A stretch of 64,000 bases of DNA, taken from positions 13,755 to 77,754 of the forward strand of contig DKZA01000047.1 in assembly GCA_002492525.1 (NCBI GenBank), given 5' to 3'. The translations under genes and the position numbers were made by a program. Shown here piece after piece: positions 25,856-34,428 of the stretch (its first letter is position 1; every line of letters begins with the position of its first letter). The stretch comes from Lachnospiraceae bacterium UBA7086. Its GTDB lineage: Bacteria > Bacillota > Clostridia > Lachnospirales > Lachnospiraceae. The notes beneath the pieces are model-generated. The model was not told the origin of the DNA. It ran no database searches and saw nothing but the letters and a program-made list of their open reading frames with translations.

Positions 25856-27682
25856 ATGTGTGGAATTGTAGGTTATATTGGGACCAAACAGGCGGCGCCT
25901 ATTATACTGGACGGGTTATCCAAGCTAGAGTACCGCGGGTATGACTCTGCGGGTATGGCAATCTATGATGACGGTAAGATTAATATTACCAAATCGGTGG
26001 GGCGGCTTAAGGTGCTGGAAAATCTGACTCACGGGGGAGAAACCATGCCGGGTTTCTGCGGCATCGGACATACTCGTTGGGCGACTCATGGCGTGCCCAG
26101 TGATATCAATGCACATCCCCATTTTAATGCGGCAGAAACCATTACCGTGGTACATAACGGAATTATCGAGAACTATATACAGCTGCGTAAGATGTTGACG
26201 GAGAGGGGCTATAAATTCATATCGGAGACGGATACGGAAGTGCTGGCTCATCTGCTGGATTATTATTATAAAGGCAATCCCCTGGAAGCGATCACGAAGG
26301 TGCTGCATCGTGTGGAAGGGTCTTATGCTTTGGGGATTCTTTTCGCGGATTGTCCGGATCAGATATTTGCGGCCAGAAAGGATTCGCCGCTTATTGTGGG
26401 ACAGAATCAGGACGGCTGTTTTATCGCCTCGGACGTGCCGGCAATTCTTAAATATACCAGAAAGGTATATTATGTCGATAATCAGGAAGTAGTGCGTCTT
26501 CGCGCCGACCATATGCACTTTTATACGGTGGATGAAGAGGAGACGACGAAAGAGCCTGTGACCATTGAGTGGGATGCCAGTGCGGCGGAGAAAGCCGGTT
26601 ATGAGCATTTCATGTTAAAGGAGATGTATGAACAGCCAAAGACCGTGACGGACACGCTGATGCCGCGGTTAAAGGATAACGATATTGTCATTGAAGAATT
26701 GAACATGACGGACGAAGAACTGCGCGAGATTAAGAAGATACACATTGTAGCCTGCGGTTCTGCTTACCATGCGGGAATGACGGGCAAATATGTGATAGAA
26801 GGACTTGCGCGGGTGCCGGTGGAGGTGGATCTTGCCTCAGAGTTCCGTTACCGCAATCCGATTTTGGAAGAGGGCGCTATGGTGATCGTGATCAGTCAGT
26901 CCGGCGAGACGGCGGATACGCTGGCGGCTCTTCGGGAAGCAAAGACGAGAGGCTTTAAAGTACTTGGTATTGTCAATGTGGTCGGCAGTTCCATTGCCAG
27001 GGAAGCCGACAATGTGATGTATACCTGGGCGGGGCCGGAGATCGCCGTGGCAACCACGAAGGCCTACAGTGCTCAGTTGATTGCACTTTATCTTCTGGCG
27101 ATAAAGCTTGGCAGAGTGCGGGGTGAGATTGACGATAAGGCATATGCCGGCCTGATAGGTGATTTAAAATGCCTGCCGGATCAGATAGAACTTCTGTTAA
27201 ATAATAAGAATAAGATTCAGAGATTTGCGAATCGTTATATAGGAGCAAAAGATGTGTTCTTTATCGGCAGGGGAATCGACTATGCAATTTCCCTGGAAGG
27301 CTCTCTTAAATTAAAGGAAATTTCTTATATTCACTCCGAGGCATATGCGGCGGGAGAGTTAAAACATGGCACGATTTCCCTGATTGAAGACGGAACCCTC
27401 GTAGCGGCGGTGTCCACGCAGCCGGATCTCTACGCCAAGACCATCAGCAATATGGTGGAAGTCAAGGCAAGAGGAGCTTTCTTGCTGGCGGTGACCTGCG
27501 AGGAAAATAAGGAGATTGAGAAGGCGGCCGACTATGTCATTTATATTCCGGAGACAAACCCGTATTTTGCAAACTCTCTGGCAATCATTCCCTTGCAGCT
27601 GTTCGGGTATTATGTGTCGGTAGGAAAAGGCTGCGACGTGGATAAACCCAGGAATCTGGCAAAGTCGGTCACTGTGGAATAG
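25856..27682 (+). CDS. glmS: Glutamine-fructose-6-phosphate aminotransferase
   Basis: Makes glucosamine-6-phosphate for peptidoglycan and amino-sugar synthesis. It begins MCGIVGYIG, where Cys2 is the glutamine-hydrolysing nucleophile. The glutaminase domain (1-240) has HTRWATHG and VVHNGIIENY; the two SIS isomerase domains follow (ACGSAYHAG, SQSGETADTLAALR, ATTKAYSAQ, GELKHGTISL) and it ends PRNLAKSVTVE. Length of 608 residues is normal. AGGAGG sits 11 bp before ATG 25856. The 57-bp gap upstream is too short for the glmS ribozyme found in many Bacillota. The nag genes at 57.8-61.7 kb run the opposite reaction. Confidence 0.97.
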   Translation: MCGIVGYIGTKQAAPIILDGLSKLEYRGYDSAGMAIYDDGKINITKSVGRLKVLENLTHGGETMPGFCGIGHTRWATHGVPSDINAHPHFNAAETITVVHNGIIENYIQLRKMLTERGYKFISETDTEVLAHLLDYYYKGNPLEAITKVLHRVEGSYALGILFADCPDQIFAARKDSPLIVGQNQDGCFIASDVPAILKYTRKVYYVDNQEVVRLRADHMHFYTVDEEETTKEPVTIEWDASAAEKAGYEHFMLKEMYEQPKTVTDTLMPRLKDNDIVIEELNMTDEELREIKKIHIVACGSAYHAGMTGKYVIEGLARVPVEVDLASEFRYRNPILEEGAMVIVISQSGETADTLAALREAKTRGFKVLGIVNVVGSSIAREADNVMYTWAGPEIAVATTKAYSAQLIALYLLAIKLGRVRGEIDDKAYAGLIGDLKCLPDQIELLLNNKNKIQRFANRYIGAKDVFFIGRGIDYAISLEGSLKLKEISYIHSEAYAAGELKHGTISLIEDGTLVAAVSTQPDLYAKTISNMVEVKARGAFLLAVTCEENKEIEKAADYVIYIPETNPYFANSLAIIPLQLFGYYVSVGKGCDVDKPRNLAKSVTVE

Positions 27683-27829
27683 GACATATAAAAAACAAAT
27701 TTAAAACACATTTATTATAAAAAGTTATCACAATTTATACACAATTAGGGAATATACTGGCTACATGATCAAAGAAGATGATCGGCTAAAAGCCGGTGCA
27801 GATAGGAATAATGGAAGGGAGAGAGGATC

Positions 27830-29350
27830 ATGTACGATAATCATTATCCAAACGATTACACAAGCCAGAGTGAAAATAAGCAGCAGCCTGCAGGAACAGG
27901 CTATCGGACATATCAGAACGGTTACAGCAGTTATCAGCAGAATAATACGACCGCGCAGGGAGCAGCACAGCAGAATCCTTATGGCCAGGGCAGCAGTTAT
28001 CAGAGTCAGGGGGGCAGCTATCAGTACGGCAGTACCTATCCCAATGATTACGCCCGGATGGATCATCAGAAGGACAAGAAAGTCAAAGAGAAAAAGCCGC
28101 ATGCCGGCGGCAAGTACTTTAAGAAGGTGTTGGCGGCAGTATCCCTGGGATTGTTTTTCGGAATCTTTGCGGGATTGGGACTTTATATTGTGGATGCGGT
28201 CTCCGGCATGTCAGCCCGGGCAGATCAGACTGGCAATATAGAGCAGACGGCTGTGGAGACTGCGATAGAAGAGGTCGAGGAAGTTGAGGATGCAGCCAAG
28301 GAGGCGGTGAATCAGACAACGGCCGGCATTAAGAAAACAGATACGGTGACCACGGTGGTTTCCGATGTGTCTGACGTAGTATCGGAGGTAATGCCCTCTA
28401 TTGTGGCAGTGAACAATCACTATACGGAAACCCTGTCTTATTTTGGACAGTCCATGAGCAGTGAGGCAGATGCCAGCGGATCTGGTATCATTGTGGGTCA
28501 AAACGATACGGAACTGTTAATTGTGACCAACTATCATGTGATAGAGGATACGGATAAACTGACGGTTCAGTTCGTGGAAGGCAGTGAGGCGGAAGCTCTG
28601 ATTAAGGGTATGGACCCGAATATGGATCTGGCTGTCATCGCAGTGCCGATCGAGGAGATAGAAACCAAGACATTACAGGAGATCAAAGTAGCTACCCTGG
28701 GCGATTCTGATTCTTTGGTGGTCGGAGAACCGGCGATTGCCATTGGTAATTCACTGGGGTATGGCCAGTCGGTCACCACAGGGGTGATCAGTGCGCTGGA
28801 CCGGAGTATTGAGATTTCCGGCAGTGCGGACGGTACCTTTATTCAGACGGATGCAGCCATCAATCCCGGTAATTCCGGCGGCGCGCTGTTAAATATCAAA
28901 GGTGAGGTCATCGGTATCAACTCTAACAAGATTGGCGGCAGTGCTGTGGAAGGTATGGGCTATGCGATTCCTATTTCGGCGGCAAGTCCGATTATTGCCG
29001 ATCTGATGCTGAAGGAGACTAAGAGTAAGGTAGCCAAGGAGGAAAGAGGATATCTGGGTATTTCCGGTATCAGTGTCACTCCGGAGGTATCTGAGGCCTA
29101 TGGTATGCCGGAGGGTGTATATATCGCACAGGTATATGAGAATACTGCGGCATCCAGAGCAGGTCTGAAACAGGGCGATATTATTATGGAATTTAATGGT
29201 GATTCCATTACTTCTATGGATGAGCTGCAAAGAGAACTTGAGTTTTATGCCAAAGGCGACACCGTGGAGGTGAAAGTCATGACCATGACGGTGAATGGGT
29301 ATGAGGAGGCAGCGGTGGAGCTGACCCTTGGCAATAAGGTGCAGGAATAA
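27830..29350 (+). CDS. HtrA/DegP-like serine protease
   Basis: Membrane-tethered quality-control protease that acts outside the cell. A Gln/Ser/Tyr/Asn-rich cytoplasmic N-terminus of about 85 residues is followed by one membrane segment (about 98-124). A trypsin-like domain carries the triad His in TNYHVIED (about 235), Asp in NMDLAVI (about 265) and Ser in NPGNSGGALL (about 349). A C-terminal PDZ domain starts near residue 400 (RGYLGISG, VYENTAASRAGLKQGDIIMEFNG). Length of 506 residues is slightly above average because of the N-terminus. ATG 27830 is preceded by GGAAGGGAGAGAGG. A strong terminator follows. The next two genes are also proteolysis-related. Confidence 0.93.
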   Translation: MYDNHYPNDYTSQSENKQQPAGTGYRTYQNGYSSYQQNNTTAQGAAQQNPYGQGSSYQSQGGSYQYGSTYPNDYARMDHQKDKKVKEKKPHAGGKYFKKVLAAVSLGLFFGIFAGLGLYIVDAVSGMSARADQTGNIEQTAVETAIEEVEEVEDAAKEAVNQTTAGIKKTDTVTTVVSDVSDVVSEVMPSIVAVNNHYTETLSYFGQSMSSEADASGSGIIVGQNDTELLIVTNYHVIEDTDKLTVQFVEGSEAEALIKGMDPNMDLAVIAVPIEEIETKTLQEIKVATLGDSDSLVVGEPAIAIGNSLGYGQSVTTGVISALDRSIEISGSADGTFIQTDAAINPGNSGGALLNIKGEVIGINSNKIGGSAVEGMGYAIPISAASPIIADLMLKETKSKVAKEERGYLGISGISVTPEVSEAYGMPEGVYIAQVYENTAASRAGLKQGDIIMEFNGDSITSMDELQRELEFYAKGDTVEVKVMTMTVNGYEEAAVELTLGNKVQE

Positions 29351-29370
29351 TTTAAATATGATAAGAGCAG

Positions 29371-29404
29371 AGAAAGGCGGTTGTACGACCGCCTTTCTCC
29401 TTTT
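29371..29404 (+). terminator. Rho-independent terminator after htrA-like gene
   Basis: AGAAAGGCGGT (29371-29381), loop TGTACG, ACCGCCTTTCT (29388-29398), then CCTTTT. An 11-bp perfect stem. Confidence 0.85.
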
Positions 29405-29419
29405 GCGCTTTAGAAAATG

Positions 29420-29448
29420 TTTACTTGTGGGGAAACGGTTTTTATACT
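29420..29448 (+). promoter_or_regulatory. Sigma-A promoter of the ClpX-like gene
   Basis: TTTACT (29420-29425), 17 bp, TATACT (29443-29448), in the gap right after the terminator of the htrA-like gene. Leader of about 100 nt. Confidence 0.6.
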
Positions 29449-29554
29449 ATGATAGAATGGTAAAAGAAGATGAGATTACAGAAGGTGTCGGAAATGTCTG
29501 AAGCAGCAGGGAAAGTATATATGACACAGACGTCAGAAAGGGAGAAAGACAGAT

Positions 29555-31213
29555 ATGTATGACGATAAACAGGATGATATAGAGAAAGGAACAGATAATA
29601 AGACTTGGGATTTCAGAGAGATTGAGGATGCGGAAGGACAAAGAGAAGCTCTCCGCCGGTTAAAGAAAGAAAATGATGCCAGGCAGACTTCAAGTCCGGA
29701 TATATCGGTGGCGACGCTGGAAGAAGAAAAGGATGGGACCAAGGGTGAAGTTTCGGTGGAGACCGGAAACAAGGTGGTGAAGCCGGACGATGAGAAGGAC
29801 GATCATGACAGTGATTATGAAGATGTCTGCTTTATCTGCCGCAGGCCGGAGAGCAAGGCAGGCAGGATGTTCAGGCTGCCGAATCATATCTGTGTCTGTG
29901 ATGACTGTATGCATAAGACTATGGATACGGTCAGCCAGTTTGATTATCAGGGACTTTTGAATCATGATGATATGGATGATTTCAATGGCCGCGGTTTCCC
30001 GAATATCAGTTTTGTCAATTTGGCGGACTTGCAGGGAGACGGCGGAATCCCCAACAAACAGAAATTAAAGAAAAAGAAGAAAAAAGGTGCCCAGCCGGAA
30101 ATTGATATCCGCAATATTATGCCGCCTCATAAGATCAAAGAAAAGCTGGATGAATATGTGGTGGGGCAGGAACATGCCAAGAAAGTCATGTCAGTGGCGG
30201 TCTATAATCATTATAAGAGAGTTGCCACAGGCACCATGGACGAGATTGAGATAGAAAAGTCGAATATGCTCATGATCGGGCCTACGGGATGCGGTAAGAC
30301 CTATCTTGTCAAAACGCTGGCCAGGCTGTTAGATGTGCCGCTGGCGATCACGGATGCGACTTCTCTTACGGAAGCCGGATATATCGGTGACGATATCGAG
30401 AGTGTAGTGTCTAAGCTGCTTGCGGCGGCAGATAACGATGTAGAGCGGGCGGAGCGAGGAATCATCTTTATTGACGAGATTGATAAGATTGCCAAAAAGA
30501 AAAATACCAATTCCAGAGATGTAAGCGGAGAGTCGGTACAGCAGGGCATGCTGAAGCTTTTGGAGGGCGCGGAGGTGGAAGTTCCCGTGGGCGCCAATTC
30601 CAAAAACGCCATGGTGCCCCTGGCTACAGTCAATACCAAGAATATTTTGTTTATCTGCGGCGGTGCTTTCCCGGATCTGGAGGAGATTATCAAGCAGAGA
30701 CTGAATAAAAAGACTTCCATTGGATACAGTGCGGAATTGAAAGATAAGTATGATAAGGAAAAGAATATTTTAAATCGGGTGACGGTGGAAGATATCAAGA
30801 AATTTGGCATGATACCGGAATTTATCGGTCGTCTTCCGGTGATATTTACTCTGGAGGGACTGACCAAGGAAATGATGGTCAAAATCTTAAGCGAGCCGAG
30901 AAATGCTATCTTAAAGCAGTATCAGAAACTGCTGGAACTGGACGAAGTGCAGCTTACCTTTGATCAGGGGGCTCTTGAGGCAATCGCCGAGAAGGCTATG
31001 GAGAAAGAGACCGGAGCCAGGGCGCTTCGGGCTATTATCGAGGAATTTATGCTGGATATCATGTACGAAGTGCCCAAGGATGACAACATCGGACGTGTGA
31101 TCATCACCAGAGAGTATATTGAAGGCACAGGCGGGCCGGTGATTGATATACGCAGCAACAGCATAGAACATCCCGACAACCTGAATGTGATAGAACAGGG
31201 GGTGCAGGCATAG
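29555..31213 (+). CDS. ClpX-like AAA+ unfoldase with N-terminal acidic extension
   Basis: A 552-residue cytoplasmic ATPase related to ClpX, which unfolds proteins for ClpP. ClpX is usually about 420 residues. An acidic, low-complexity extension (1-90) precedes a four-Cys zinc finger (Cys92, 95, 115, 118; an extra Cys113), then a Lys-rich linker (170-178). The AAA+ core has Walker A GPTGCGKT (242-249), pore loop GYIG (275-278, usually GYVG) and Walker B IIFIDEID (303-310). It also has GMIPEFIGRLPV and a C-terminal lid with GARALRAIIE. The ClpP-docking tripeptide, IGF in ClpX, appears as IGY (389-391). It is probably a paralogue, not the housekeeping clpX, since no clpP or tig is nearby. The subtilase-like gene follows directly. 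Confidence 0.85.
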   Translation: MYDDKQDDIEKGTDNKTWDFREIEDAEGQREALRRLKKENDARQTSSPDISVATLEEEKDGTKGEVSVETGNKVVKPDDEKDDHDSDYEDVCFICRRPESKAGRMFRLPNHICVCDDCMHKTMDTVSQFDYQGLLNHDDMDDFNGRGFPNISFVNLADLQGDGGIPNKQKLKKKKKKGAQPEIDIRNIMPPHKIKEKLDEYVVGQEHAKKVMSVAVYNHYKRVATGTMDEIEIEKSNMLMIGPTGCGKTYLVKTLARLLDVPLAITDATSLTEAGYIGDDIESVVSKLLAAADNDVERAERGIIFIDEIDKIAKKKNTNSRDVSGESVQQGMLKLLEGAEVEVPVGANSKNAMVPLATVNTKNILFICGGAFPDLEEIIKQRLNKKTSIGYSAELKDKYDKEKNILNRVTVEDIKKFGMIPEFIGRLPVIFTLEGLTKEMMVKILSEPRNAILKQYQKLLELDEVQLTFDQGALEAIAEKAMEKETGARALRAIIEEFMLDIMYEVPKDDNIGRVIITREYIEGTGGPVIDIRSNSIEHPDNLNVIEQGVQA

Positions 31214-31254
31214 AATAAAGATAAGAGAATCAACGGGTGAAAGGGAATGGAAAT

Positions 31255-32949
31255 TTGACCTGTCAGGAGAAAATCTTATCGAATGATTATGTCGATCTTA
31301 TCACGGACTATGAAGGGGCAGAACAGTTCTTTGAAGCGGTGGGGGCTGACTTCTGCCATCACAGGATAGATGAAGGGTATGGGGTCACGAATGTGAGACG
31401 CAGCGAGACGCCGCCCATGTCCATCGGTTATTATGGATATTCTGCGATTCCCAATCTGTATGGACTGATGCAGGTGGATAGGGTGCCTTTTAATCCGGAA
31501 TGTCTAGGTGCCATGGGAAATATTCAGGTGCAGAATCCGCCCCTTGCCCTGCAGGGCAGCGGGGTGATCATTGGCTTTATTGATACGGGGATCCGCTATG
31601 AGCTGGATGTGTTCAGACGGGAAGACGGAAGCAGCCGTATTGTGTCGATCTGGGATCAGACCATACAGACCGGAACGCCGCCGGAGGGATTTGAATACGG
31701 CACGGAGTATCGCCGCGCCGACATAGATTATGCACTCCAGTCTGACGATCCGCTGTCTGTTGTTCCCACCACGGATACCATCGGACATGGAACACAGATG
31801 GCGTCTGCGGCGGCGGGAAGTATCTTAAATCAGGGGCTGACGTTCAGAGGCGCCGCACCCCGGGCGGATATTGCAGTAGTCAAGTTAAAAGGAGCGAAAC
31901 AGTATCTGCGGGATTATTATCTGATTGATGATAAGGCAGAGGCTTATCAGGAAAATGATATTATGGAGGCGGTCAAATATTTGCAGCAGATGGCGGTCCC
32001 TTTCAGTAAACCGGTGGTGATCGTTCTGGGTATCGGCACCAATATGGGAAGTCATGACGGTACATCGCCCCTGGCCTCGTATCTGAATATTGTTGCGAGC
32101 CGCAGGAGCCGGTCGGTGGTTGTATGCGGGGGCAATGAAGGGGATAAAGAACACCATTACGAACATTCTATGCCCAGCGATGTGGAAATCCGGGTATCAG
32201 AACGTATGAAGGGATTTTGTATGGAATTGTGGGGAAGCCTGCCGGATGATTATGCGATTTCCATACGTTCTCCTGGCGGAGAAGTATCCCCAATCCTTGA
32301 TTTCCGCAATGGAATAGATAAAACGATTTATTTTATATTTGACAGAACCAGGATAACGCTTGCTGTGGTTCTGGTAGAGAAAGATTCAGGAGATCCCCTG
32401 ATATTTATGCGGTTTGACAATCCTACTCCAGGAATCTGGACAGTGGCAGTGACTTCCTCCGAGAGACAGATGCGCGGTACAGGACTTTATCATATGTGGC
32501 TTCCTATTGAACAGTTTCTGGAGCAGAGTGTTACGTTTCTTACACCCAGTCCGGAGGTTACGCTGACAGAACCCTCTAACGCGGCGCAGGTCATTACCAT
32601 ATCAGGATATAACAGTCACACGGACAGCTGGTATCCTGTCTCGGGAAGAGGATATACACGGAACGGGTGTATCAAACCGGATCTGGTAGCGCCTGGGGTG
32701 AGGGTGCCTGCAATTCTTGGAGAAGAGAGCGGCTCCTGCATCGCGGCGGCATTGGCAGCAGGGTGTGCTGCTCAGTTTATGGAGTGGGCAATTGTGGACG
32801 GCAGCGCACCGGCGGTGGACAGCAGGGGGACCAAAAGTTATCTGATACAGGGAGCAGACCGCTCCGGCGACGTGGTGTATCCGGATACCCGGTGGGGGTA
32901 CGGCCGTATCAATATCAATGGTACCTTTGAGACGCTGGCGAGATTATAA
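31255..32949 (+). CDS. Subtilase (S8)-like protein with Cys at the nucleophile position
   Basis: About 564 residues, no signal peptide, so cytoplasmic or spore-related like the Csp proteases of clostridia. Catalytic Asp is in IGFIDTGI (about 110), His in IGHGTQMAS (about 178) and the oxyanion Asn in VCGGNEGD. The block that is normally SGTSMAAPHVAG reads SGSCIAAALAAG, so Cys replaces the catalytic Ser (about 495; codon TGC at 32737). An insert of about 200 residues lies between the His and nucleophile blocks. It ends with WGYGRININGTF as subtilases do. TTG 31255 is preferred (MTCQEKILSNDY, with AAGGGA upstream); GTG 31237 would add six residues. It is 41 bp after the ClpX-like gene. Confidence 0.85.
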   Translation: MTCQEKILSNDYVDLITDYEGAEQFFEAVGADFCHHRIDEGYGVTNVRRSETPPMSIGYYGYSAIPNLYGLMQVDRVPFNPECLGAMGNIQVQNPPLALQGSGVIIGFIDTGIRYELDVFRREDGSSRIVSIWDQTIQTGTPPEGFEYGTEYRRADIDYALQSDDPLSVVPTTDTIGHGTQMASAAAGSILNQGLTFRGAAPRADIAVVKLKGAKQYLRDYYLIDDKAEAYQENDIMEAVKYLQQMAVPFSKPVVIVLGIGTNMGSHDGTSPLASYLNIVASRRSRSVVVCGGNEGDKEHHYEHSMPSDVEIRVSERMKGFCMELWGSLPDDYAISIRSPGGEVSPILDFRNGIDKTIYFIFDRTRITLAVVLVEKDSGDPLIFMRFDNPTPGIWTVAVTSSERQMRGTGLYHMWLPIEQFLEQSVTFLTPSPEVTLTEPSNAAQVITISGYNSHTDSWYPVSGRGYTRNGCIKPDLVAPGVRVPAILGEESGSCIAAALAAGCAAQFMEWAIVDGSAPAVDSRGTKSYLIQGADRSGDVVYPDTRWGYGRININGTFETLARL

Positions 32950-32955
32950 GAAATG

Positions 32956-32982
32956 AAAAACAGGACTCAGTCCTGTTTTTTT
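32956..32982 (+). terminator. Rho-independent terminator after the subtilase-like gene
   Basis: AAAAACAGGA (32956-32965), loop CTCAG, TCCTGTTTTTTT (32971-32982). Perfect stem and strong T-run. Confidence 0.88.
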
Positions 32983-33054
32983 GATGCTTTGCTTCCGGTA
33001 TCTTCTTTGGGAATGATAAGGTAAGGCAGGCACATGGGCCGGCGAAGGTGAGGG

Positions 33055-33326
33055 TGTGAATCTGGAGATGGTTCCCTGGGGAGACTGGGATAAGCGCCGT
33101 AACATTATCGTCCGTACGAACCGTTTGATATTATTTTCGGAACCGGTAATAATTAGATTGCAGATATTAATCTGAGGGCATATTATGATATTAACGATAA
33201 GATGATGCGGATGCAAGAGGATGCTTACCAAACTCCGGGATATCAAAGAGGAACTGATGAAAGCCGGATGGCAGGATATCATGGAAGAAGAACAGAGACA
33301 GGTTGATGAATTTATGGACAAGTAAC
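33055..33326 (+). pseudogene. Remnant of a coding sequence, possibly a sugar-binding lipoprotein
   Basis: The 430-bp gap after the subtilase gene has no intact gene, but short pieces look coding in different frames. One reads MVPWGDWDKRRN (from about 33069), another PFDIIFGTGNN (about 33120). A third runs from ATG 33223 to TAA 33325 and ends with IMEEEQRQVDEFMDK. The last piece resembles the C-terminus of DUF3502-type extracellular solute-binding proteins (family ends like AEKQRQLDEFL). Together they suggest a decayed binding-protein gene, perhaps once the transporter partner of the mannoside enzymes downstream. This rests on short matches from memory. Confidence 0.35.
33125..33152 (+). promoter_or_regulatory. 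Possible promoter for the GH130-GH38 unit
   Basis: TTGATA (33125-33130), 16 bp, TAATAA (33147-33152). It is the best promoter-like pair upstream of the GH130 gene but lies inside the remnant and may be chance. Confidence 0.3.
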
Positions 33327-33364
33327 AAGAAAGTAACAAGAAAGTAACAAGAAAGTAACAAGAA
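33321..33364 (+). repeat. Four perfect tandem copies of an 11-bp unit
   Basis: The unit AGTAACAAGAA is repeated four times without a mismatch, ending 16 bp before the GH130 start and just upstream of its ribosome binding site. Each unit contains TAA; the stop of the short open piece at 33223 falls in the first copy. The unit is not a multiple of three and lies in the leader, so copy-number change would alter leader length only. Confidence 0.95.
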
Positions 33365-33380
33365 AGGTGGAGATGACAAT

Positions 33381-34361
33381 ATGGCAAGAATCATCGGGAA
33401 AGAACTCCCTAACATACCCTGGCAGGAGCCGGATGGTACAGAAAAACTGCCGGTATGGCGTTATCAGGGAAATCCGATCATTGAAAGATTTGCGACCCGC
33501 AATTCTAACAGTATCTTTAACAGCGCGGTAGTTCCCTATGAGGACGGATTCGCGGGAGTGTTCCGCTGTGACAGTAAGTCGATTAGTATGGATATATTTA
33601 CAGGCTTTAGTAAGGACGGTATCCGATGGGAAATCTCGGATGAGCCGATCGTGCTGCAAGGGGCCTGCCCGGAGGTAGCCCAAAGAGAATTCCGTTATGA
33701 TCCCAGAGTGTGCTTTATCGAGGACAGATACTATGTGACATGGTGTAATGGTTACAGTGGTTATCCTACGATAGGACTTGGATATACTTTTGACTTTAAA
33801 TCCTTTGTCCAACTGGAAAACGCATTTCTGCCTTTTAATCGAAATGGTGTGTTGTTTCCCCGTAAGATACAGGGAAAGTATTATATGCTGAGCCGCCCCA
33901 GTGATAACGGTCATACGCCTTTTGGGGATATTTTTATCAGTGAGAGCCCGGATCTTACTTATTGGGGACGACATCGTCTGGTGATGAAAACGATTAAAGG
34001 AGATGAATCCGCATGGCAGTCTACAAAGATCGGAGCAGGAAGTGTTCCGATTGAGACGGATGAAGGGTGGCTTTTGATCTATCATGGCGTAATCAATACA
34101 TGCAATGGGTTTGTCTACCGAATGGGCTGTGCATTGCTCGATCTGGAAGAACCGTGGAAGGTAAAGAAGAGAACGAAAAAATATATTTTAGGACCGCATG
34201 AACTATATGAGTGTGTGGGTGATGTCCCTAATGTGGTATTTCCCTGTGCAGCGCTGACGGATGCGGCTACGGGAAGGATTGCTATTTATTATGGATGTGC
34301 CGACACGGTGACAGGACTGGCGTTTACCACGGTGGATCGGTTGCTCGCATATATGGATTGA
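33381..34361 (+). CDS. GH130-family beta-mannoside phosphorylase
   Basis: A 326-residue cytoplasmic enzyme of the five-bladed propeller family GH130, which phosphorolyses beta-mannosides (mannosyl-glucose, mannosyl-GlcNAc or mannooligosaccharides) to mannose-1-phosphate. Supporting stretches: the N-terminal GNPIIERFATRNSNSIFNSAV, GVFRCDS, the Asp-containing YDPRVCFIEDRYYVTWCNG and GAGSVPIETDEGWLLIYHGV near the C-terminus. ATG 33381 follows AAGGTGGAG. The alpha-mannosidase gene starts 67 bp later, so the two likely form a unit that breaks down mannose-rich glycans taken up as oligosaccharides. The precise substrate cannot be told. Confidence 0.9.
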   Translation: MARIIGKELPNIPWQEPDGTEKLPVWRYQGNPIIERFATRNSNSIFNSAVVPYEDGFAGVFRCDSKSISMDIFTGFSKDGIRWEISDEPIVLQGACPEVAQREFRYDPRVCFIEDRYYVTWCNGYSGYPTIGLGYTFDFKSFVQLENAFLPFNRNGVLFPRKIQGKYYMLSRPSDNGHTPFGDIFISESPDLTYWGRHRLVMKTIKGDESAWQSTKIGAGSVPIETDEGWLLIYHGVINTCNGFVYRMGCALLDLEEPWKVKKRTKKYILGPHELYECVGDVPNVVFPCAALTDAATGRIAIYYGCADTVTGLAFTTVDRLLAYMD

Positions 34362-34428
34362 AGGAAATGCTTATGAAACTGCAGAGCACAACGGATGACA
34401 GACCATACATGAATGTGAGGAGGCGGAA

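Noticed and set aside
27735..27743. DnaA-box-like TTATACACA upstream of the htrA-like gene
   Set aside because: A single 9-mer in AT-rich DNA with no cluster and no replication genes nearby is not evidence of an origin.
27782..27800. Small hairpin CGGCT-AAA-AGCCG before the htrA-like gene
   Set aside because: Only five pairs and no T-run; too weak to call a terminator or attenuator.
33321..33364. CRISPR-like array
   Set aside because: Units of 11 bp are directly adjacent with no spacers and no cas genes are present.
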